This document shows, piece by piece, positions 7,019-11,148 of a stretch of DNA of 11,148 nt (positions are counted from its first letter, which is position 1; each line of letters begins with the position of its first letter). The DNA comes from Bacteroidales bacterium (GTDB taxonomy: Bacteria > Bacteroidota > Bacteroidia > Bacteroidales > UBA932), in NCBI GenBank assembly GCA_009784635.1, contig WRBG01000050.1, forward strand, positions 1 through 11,148, given 5' to 3'. A model generated the notes under the pieces. It did not search any database. It was not told where the DNA came from and was given only the letters and a program-made list of their open reading frames with translations. Position numbers and translations under genes: made by a program.

Positions 7019-7165
7019 ATGTCTGATCTTTCGGAATCCGATTGTTACCAGACCGTTGCGGCATCTGCCTTAGGGGTCTATAGGGATAAGGACAGTAAGT
7101 TCTTAGCCTTGTGTTTATCCCGTCTCCGCTGTTATTACTCCCTATACCCAATACACTATGCCTAA
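7019..7165 (+). CDS. Possible 48-residue leader ORF overlapping the pyrB start
   Basis: About ten bases after the predicted pyrB start site, an ATG at 7019 opens a frame of 48 residues beginning MSDLSESDCYQ and ending in a tyrosine-rich tail (RCYYSLYPIHYA). Its TAA (7163-7165) lies just inside pyrB, so the last eight bases overlap the pyrB start in a different frame. Ribosomes translating it would cross the leader stems and end at the pyrB ATG, which allows translational coupling. I see no domain, and the resemblance to E. coli pyrL is only in position and size. It could be a chance open frame. Confidence 0.3.
   Translation: MSDLSESDCYQTVAASALGVYRDKDSKFLALCLSRLRCYYSLYPIHYA
7074..7149 (+). 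promoter_or_regulatory. pyrB leader with two mutually exclusive stems
   Basis: GGGATAA (7083-7089) can pair with TTATCCC (7115-7121), with a further small stem inside. Alternatively TATAGGGA (7079-7086) pairs with TCCCTATA (7139-7146), extended past a two-base bulge by GGG (7074-7076) with CCC (7147-7149). The two share 7083-7086 and cannot form together. The second ends eight bases before the pyrB ATG, where it would block the ribosome. Pairing is read directly; a regulatory switch is inference. Confidence 0.4.
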
Positions 7166-8063
7166 AAGCCTTATTTCTATCCACGACCTCAGCAAAGAAG
7201 AAATCCTGCACATCTTACACACGGCCTCTGCTTTTGAGCGGGAACCGGACTCTTCCCTGCTTCGCCACAAGGTAATCGCCACCCTTTTTTTTGAGCCCTC
7301 GACCCGCACCCGCCTGAGTTTTGAAACGGCAGCCAACCGGTTAAGCGCAAGGATTATTGGTTTTACCGACTCGGGAAGCACCAGCGTGACCAAAGGAGAG
7401 AGCATTAAGGATACCATAAAAACGGTATCCAACTATGCCGACTTGATTGTTATTCGCCACCCTTTAGAGGGCAGCGCCCGTTATGCTTCCGAGGTGTCTT
7501 CCGTACCTGTGATAAACGCCGGAGACGGAGCCAACCAGCACCCCAGCCAAACCCTGCTCGATATGTACTCCATCCTCAAGACCCAGCAAAGTTTGGACGG
7601 ATTACAGCTTACCTTGGTGGGAGATTTAAAATACGGACGGACGGTACACTCGCTCTTGCAGGCTATGTCGCTGTTTAGCACCCGCTTTACCTTTGTGTCT
7701 CCGCCAGAATTGGCTATGCCGTTAGAATACAAGCAATTTCTACAACACCGCAACCTCAGCTATAAGGAATCCAAAGACCTGCTCCCCCATATTCCGGAAG
7801 CCGATATCCTCTATATCACACGGGTGCAGGCAGAACGCTTTTCAGAGCCCATGGAGTATGAAAAGGTGAAAAACGTCTATTCGCTCACCGCCTCCATGCT
7901 CCATCCCTGCAAGCCCAACCTTAAAATCCTTCATCCTCTCCCCAGAGTAAACGAAATTGCCCTTGACGTAGACAATACGCCTCAAGCCTATTATTTTGAG
8001 CAGGCCCGCAACGGCATCTACACCCGCATGGCGATTATGGCTTATCTTCTTGGTTTAACTTAA
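7158..8063 (+). CDS. pyrB: Aspartate carbamoyltransferase, catalytic subunit
   Basis: PyrB joins carbamoyl phosphate and L-aspartate to make N-carbamoyl-L-aspartate, the first committed step of pyrimidine synthesis, in the cytosol. The 301-residue product has the full active-site set: FFEPSTRTRLSFE (44-56) with S48-T49-R50-T51 binding carbamoyl phosphate; TSVTKGE (75-81) with S76 and K79; RHPLEG (100-105); HPSQ (128-131); GRT with R161; TRVQ (221-224) with R222 and Q224; and HPLPRVNEI (259-267). The length is close to that of E. coli (about 310). The start ATG at 7158 has no strong ribosome binding site. pyrI follows after 13 bases, so the enzyme is the allosteric, holoenzyme type with a separate regulatory chain. 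Its promoter and structured leader suggest control at the level of the leader. Confidence 0.98.
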   Translation: MPKSLISIHDLSKEEILHILHTASAFEREPDSSLLRHKVIATLFFEPSTRTRLSFETAANRLSARIIGFTDSGSTSVTKGESIKDTIKTVSNYADLIVIRHPLEGSARYASEVSSVPVINAGDGANQHPSQTLLDMYSILKTQQSLDGLQLTLVGDLKYGRTVHSLLQAMSLFSTRFTFVSPPELAMPLEYKQFLQHRNLSYKESKDLLPHIPEADILYITRVQAERFSEPMEYEKVKNVYSLTASMLHPCKPNLKILHPLPRVNEIALDVDNTPQAYYFEQARNGIYTRMAIMAYLLGLT

Positions 8064-8076
8064 AAACACGGCACTC

Positions 8077-8574
8077 ATGGACGTAGATAACGATAAAACA
8101 TTTAAGGTCAGCGCCATTAAAAATGGCACCGTCATTGACCGCATACCTCCCCAATCCCTCTTTAAGGTAATCGAGATATTGGGGCTTGACCGTACCGACC
8201 ATCAAATCACCTTTGGCACCAACTTTGACAGCAAGCATCTTGGCAAGAAAGCCATCATCAAGATTACCGATTCTTTTTTTGAAGACCGAGATATTGACCG
8301 AATCAGCTTGATTGCCCCGGAAGCCAAACTCAATATCATCAAAGACTACAAAGTAGTGGAAAAACGACAGGTATCCATTCCTCGGCAAATTCGGGGGATT
8401 GCCCGATGTTTTAATCCCAAATGCATCACCAACCAACAACAAATGGAGACCCGCTTTACCACCAAAATAGAAAGAGGCGGAATATCATTGGTTTGCCACT
8501 ATTGCGAAAAAATAACCGCCACCAAGAACTTGCAAATTATTAGCAAATCTAGAACATATCCTATTGATTTTTGA
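8077..8574 (+). CDS. pyrI: Aspartate carbamoyltransferase, regulatory subunit
   Basis: PyrI binds nucleotide effectors (CTP/UTP inhibit and ATP activates in the E. coli enzyme) and holds PyrB trimers in the holoenzyme. The 165 residues comprise an N-terminal allosteric domain, with KNGTVIDRIP at 15-24 (the nucleotide-binding lysine and aspartate region), and a C-terminal zinc domain. The four zinc ligands are visible: C111 and C116 (CFNPKC), and C140 and C143 (CHYC), almost the same spacing as E. coli C109, C114, C138 and C141. The tail is about twelve residues longer than in E. coli and basic-aromatic (SKSRTYPIDF). It starts 13 bases after pyrB, in one operon. A short AT-rich inverted repeat (8581-8589 with 8610-8618) follows the stop but has no T run, so it is a doubtful terminator. 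Confidence 0.97.
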   Translation: MDVDNDKTFKVSAIKNGTVIDRIPPQSLFKVIEILGLDRTDHQITFGTNFDSKHLGKKAIIKITDSFFEDRDIDRISLIAPEAKLNIIKDYKVVEKRQVSIPRQIRGIARCFNPKCITNQQQMETRFTTKIERGGISLVCHYCEKITATKNLQIISKSRTYPIDF

Positions 8575-8615
8575 TAAAAAATAGGAAAATCGATTAGAAT
8601 CTCGTAATTTTTTCC

Positions 8616-8623
8616 TATCTTTG
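8616..8623 (+). promoter_or_regulatory. Candidate -7 box of the serC operon
   Basis: TATCTTTG is a full TAnnTTTG match 43 bases before the serC ATG; the -33 region is weak (TTAG at 8594-8597, spacer 18). A start near 8629 would leave a short leader. It overlaps the right arm of an AT-rich inverted repeat. Confidence 0.5.
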
Positions 8624-8666
8624 CCGGACATGGAAAAAACAGTACAAACTTTATAATAACAACCAA

Positions 8667-9746
8667 ATGAAAACCGTTCACAATTTTAACGCAGGCCCCT
8701 GCGTATTGCCTAAATCGGCCATCGAAGCCGGAATCGAAGCCCTGAAAGATTTTAAAGGTTCAGGCATGTCTGTTATTGAGATTTCCCACCGTACCAAAGA
8801 TTGGGAAGCAAGCATGGCCGAGTGCGAAGGACTATGGAGAGAACTCCTCAACATTCCCGACAATTACAAAGTGATTTTTGTAGGCGGCGGCGCCAGCTCG
8901 CAGTTTATGATGGTTCCTTTTAACCTTTTGGAAAACAAAGCCGCCTATTTGGAAACCGGCATGTGGGCCAAAAAAGCCTTTGCCGAAGCCAAGCTGTGCT
9001 TTGGGGACAAAGCCGTAAAAGTAGCCTCTTCTGCCGACAAGAACTTCAACTACATCCCCAAAGGATATGAAATTCCCGCAGATGCCGACTATTTCCACAT
9101 CACCACCAACAACACCATCTACGGAACCGAGATTCATACAGACCTCGACAGTCCGGTAACTTTGGTAGCCGATATGTCTTCGGACGTGATGAGCCGTCCG
9201 GTAAACGTTTCTAAATACGGCGTTATCTACGGGGGCGCCCAAAAGAATGTAGGAACCGCCGGTGTTACCTTTGTGATTGTTCGCGAAGATTTGTTGGGCA
9301 AGGTGAGTCGCACCATCCCCACCATGGTGGATTACAGAACACACATTAAAGAGGGCTCCATGTTCAATACCCCTCCCGTATTCCCCATTCTGATTATGAC
9401 CGAAACCCTCAAGTGGGTAAAAGCCAACGGAGGCGTAGAAGGCATGTACAAACTGAATGTGGAAAAAGCCAACTTGCTCTACAATGAGATTGACCGCAAC
9501 CCCATGTTTGTAGGCACAGCCGAAAAAGAAGACCGTTCCTTGATGAACGTCTGCTTTGTGATGAACAAGGGATTTGAAGATAAGGAAGATGCCTTCATGG
9601 CTTTTGCCAAAGGAAAGGGCATGGTAGGCATTAAAGGCCACCGTTCCGTAGGCGGCTTCCGCGCTTCTATCTACAACGCCTGCCCCATGGAGAGCGTGCG
9701 GGCATTGGTGGCTTGTATGCAGGAATTTGAAAAAATCAACAGTTAA
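8667..9746 (+). CDS. serC: Phosphoserine aminotransferase
   Basis: SerC converts 3-phosphohydroxypyruvate and glutamate to phosphoserine and 2-oxoglutarate, using pyridoxal phosphate; in many bacteria it also serves the vitamin B6 pathway. The 359-residue product begins HNFNAGPCVLP (5-15), the family start, and has SVIEISHR (35-42), GGGASSQF (73-80), a TTNNTIYGTE segment (146-155), ADMSSD (168-173) and YGGAQKNVG (188-196), where K193 is the expected PLP lysine. Length matches the family (about 360). The ATG at 8667 is preceded by an A-rich stretch (AACAACCAA), as is usual in Bacteroidota. It leads an operon with serA (19-base gap) and a DUF1015 gene, so it makes serine precursors here. Assignment is secure. 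Confidence 0.98.
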   Translation: MKTVHNFNAGPCVLPKSAIEAGIEALKDFKGSGMSVIEISHRTKDWEASMAECEGLWRELLNIPDNYKVIFVGGGASSQFMMVPFNLLENKAAYLETGMWAKKAFAEAKLCFGDKAVKVASSADKNFNYIPKGYEIPADADYFHITTNNTIYGTEIHTDLDSPVTLVADMSSDVMSRPVNVSKYGVIYGGAQKNVGTAGVTFVIVREDLLGKVSRTIPTMVDYRTHIKEGSMFNTPPVFPILIMTETLKWVKANGGVEGMYKLNVEKANLLYNEIDRNPMFVGTAEKEDRSLMNVCFVMNKGFEDKEDAFMAFAKGKGMVGIKGHRSVGGFRASIYNACPMESVRALVACMQEFEKINS

Positions 9747-9765
9747 CTTATTAAATCAATTAATC

Positions 9766-10686
9766 ATGAAGATATTAGTAGCTACCGACAAGCCGTTTGC
9801 CAAAGTTGCCGTTGACGGTATTCGTTCGATTGTAGAGGGCGCCGGCCATACCTTAGCCCTGTTGGAAAAATATACCACCCCCGAAGAGCTGTACGCAGCA
9901 GTGGCAGACGCAGACGCCATGATTGTACGCTCCGACAAAGTAACTAAAGAGGTGGTTGCCGCCTCCAAAAACCTAAAAATCGTAGTACGTGCGGGAGCCG
10001 GATACGATAATTTGGATTTGGCCGCCTGCACCGAGCGGGGCATTGTTGCCATGAATACTCCGGGACAAAACTCCAATGCCGTAGCCGAATTAGCTTTGGG
10101 CATGATGGTCTATATGGCCCGCAATACCTTCCAGCCGGGCACCGGAGCCGAACTCAAAGGGAAAAAGTTGGGCATCCACGCTTACGGAAATATCGGTCGC
10201 TTGGTGGCCGGTATTGCCAAAGGATTTGGCATGGACGTATACGCTTATGACCCCTTTGTATCTGCCGAAGCCATCACCAAAGACGGCATTCAAGCAGTAA
10301 ACTCCGTGGAGGAACTTTACGGCGCCTGCCAATACGTGTCGCTGAACATTCCCGCCAACGCCCAAACCAAAGGCTCAATCGGCTCTGCTTTGCTCTCCAA
10401 AATGCCCAAGGGAGGCTGTTTGGTTAACACCGCCCGTAAAGAGGTCGTCAACGAGGAGGAATTGGCGCAAGTATTAGAGGAGCGTCAAGACCTTAAATAC
10501 GCCACCGACGTAGCCGCCGACAACTTTGCGCTGTTGAAAGAGAAGTTTGGCGCACGTGTGTTTGCCACCCCCAAGAAGATGGGCGCCGAAACCGCCGAAG
10601 CCAACATCAACGCAGGTTTGGCCGCTGCCAATCAAATCGTAAAATTCCTCGCAACCGGCGATAAGACGTTTCAAGTTAACAAATAG
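9766..10686 (+). CDS. serA: D-3-phosphoglycerate dehydrogenase, short lysine-type form
   Basis: SerA oxidises 3-phosphoglycerate to 3-phosphohydroxypyruvate with NAD+, the step before SerC. The 306-residue product is a D-isomer 2-hydroxyacid dehydrogenase: RAGAGYDNLDL (75-85), a nucleotide-binding site LGIHAYGNIGR (135-145, with A139 at the first usual glycine), NIPANAQTKG (194-203) and VNTARKEVVNEEEL (220-233) with catalytic R224. It ends TPKKMGAETAEAN (268-280), where K270 replaces the usual histidine of TPH. No ACT or ASB domain follows, so feedback by serine through ACT is not expected. These features fit the short type III enzymes with lysine, reported in Bacteroidales and Entamoeba. I chose the ATG at 9766; an in-frame ATG at 9727 would overlap serC by 20 bases and add unconserved residues. 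DUF1015 follows after three bases. Confidence 0.94.
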   Translation: MKILVATDKPFAKVAVDGIRSIVEGAGHTLALLEKYTTPEELYAAVADADAMIVRSDKVTKEVVAASKNLKIVVRAGAGYDNLDLAACTERGIVAMNTPGQNSNAVAELALGMMVYMARNTFQPGTGAELKGKKLGIHAYGNIGRLVAGIAKGFGMDVYAYDPFVSAEAITKDGIQAVNSVEELYGACQYVSLNIPANAQTKGSIGSALLSKMPKGGCLVNTARKEVVNEEELAQVLEERQDLKYATDVAADNFALLKEKFGARVFATPKKMGAETAEANINAGLAAANQIVKFLATGDKTFQVNK

Positions 10687-10689
10687 TCT

Positions 10690-11148
10690 ATGGTAAAAAT
10701 CAAACCTTTTGCGGCCGTTCGTCCTCCCAAAGAAATCGTAAAAGAGGTGGCGTCCCGTCCGTACGATGTACTCAACTCCAAAGAGGCCAAGGCCGAAGCC
10801 GGAGAGAAATCCTTATTGCGTATCATCAAGCCGGAGATTGACTTTGACCCGATTATAGACGAACACAGTCAGCAGGCCTACGATAAAGCCGTGGAGAATT
10901 TCAAGAAGTGGCAGGAATGTGGTTGGCTCAAACAGGACGCCAAGGAAATGTACTACATCTACGCCCAAACCATGGAGGGCCGTACCCAATACGGCTTAAT
11001 GATTTGCGCCCATGTAGACGATTACCTCAACGGCAAAATCAAAAAGCATGAACTTACCCGCAGAGATAAAGAAGAAGACCGTATGATTCATGTGCGTATT
11101 CAAAACGCCAATGTGGAGCCGGTGTTCTTTGCCTATCCCGATGTAGAA
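10690..11148 (+). CDS. DUF1015-family protein, cut by the right edge
   Basis: The ATG at 10690, three bases after the serA stop, opens a frame that stays open to the window end (153 codons). The start reads VKIKPFAAVRPPKEIV, then SRPYDVLNSKEA, then SLLRIIKPEIDFDP, and later YYIYAQTM and HELTRRDKEEDR; these are the N-terminal signatures of the DUF1015 family, whose full length is about 400 residues, so more than half is missing. No signal peptide is visible, so the protein is cytosolic. The family function is not established to my knowledge. Its tight linkage to serC and serA suggests a link to serine metabolism. The window holds no serB, the phosphatase that would finish the pathway, but it may lie elsewhere. 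Family call good, function unknown. Confidence 0.85.
   Translation, partial: MVKIKPFAAVRPPKEIVKEVASRPYDVLNSKEAKAEAGEKSLLRIIKPEIDFDPIIDEHSQQAYDKAVENFKKWQECGWLKQDAKEMYYIYAQTMEGRTQYGLMICAHVDDYLNGKIKKHELTRRDKEEDRMIHVRIQNANVEPVFFAYPDVE

Noticed and set aside
8581..8618. ATAGGAAAA/TTTTCCTAT inverted repeat after pyrI, as a terminator
   Set aside because: The stem is AT-rich with a 20-base loop and no T run follows; the right arm overlaps the serC -7 box.
8832..9641. A 269-codon minus-strand open frame
   Set aside because: It is antisense to serC and its translation shows no family pattern; serC is certain.
1..11148. tRNA or rRNA genes, CRISPR arrays, integrase or phage genes
   Set aside because: No repeat-spacer pattern, no tRNA-like cloverleaf or CCA-ended gene, and no mobile-element protein was noticed by eye on either strand; a tRNAscan or CRISPR search was not possible.

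Overview
The window looks like a chromosomal segment from a member of the Bacteroidota, most likely the order Bacteroidales. Several independent signs agree. Promoters match the Bacteroidota sigma form (a -7 box TAnnTTTG, with a -33 TTTG about 19-21 bases upstream), and purine-rich ribosome binding sites are weak or absent. The pyrB-pyrI pair is in the order usual for the group, as is serC followed by a short serA and a DUF1015 gene. There is also a short LuxC-type acyl-CoA reductase and a lipoprotein with an SC|GG lipobox. Nothing suggests a plasmid, phage or transposon.

Left part (1-5577), all on the minus strand. Transcribed right to left, it starts with a tightly packed three-gene operon: a LuxC-like acyl-CoA reductase, a small pRiA4b ORF-3/IS1096-like protein sharing an ATGA overlap with it, and miaA, the tRNA dimethylallyltransferase. 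Next comes a tiny hydrophobic ORF of 33 residues with its own -7 box, closed by a strong intrinsic terminator. Beyond that lie two exported-protein genes: a Gfo/Idh/MocA oxidoreductase with a Tat-like leader, and a large HEAT-repeat protein that runs off the left edge.

Right part (about 5650-11148), all on the plus strand. An AT-rich gene for a predicted surface lipoprotein (perhaps a beta-propeller) is followed by pyrB and pyrI, the catalytic and regulatory subunits of aspartate carbamoyltransferase. These have a near-consensus promoter and a leader of about 150 bases. Then comes the serine operon, serC-serA-DUF1015, with the last gene cut by the right edge. SerC and SerA carry out two consecutive steps of the phosphorylated serine pathway; SerA is of the short type with lysine in place of the usual catalytic histidine.

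This is mostly ordinary core genome, and I do not see an obvious new defence or mobile system. The observations most worth checking are the pyrBI leader, which has two mutually exclusive stems and a 48-codon upstream ORF overlapping the pyrB start; the 33-residue hydrophobic ORF with its own promoter and terminator; the link of DUF1015 to serine synthesis; and the lysine-type SerA. No gene-free stretch exceeds 300 bases; the longest (6911-7157) holds the pyrB promoter and leader.
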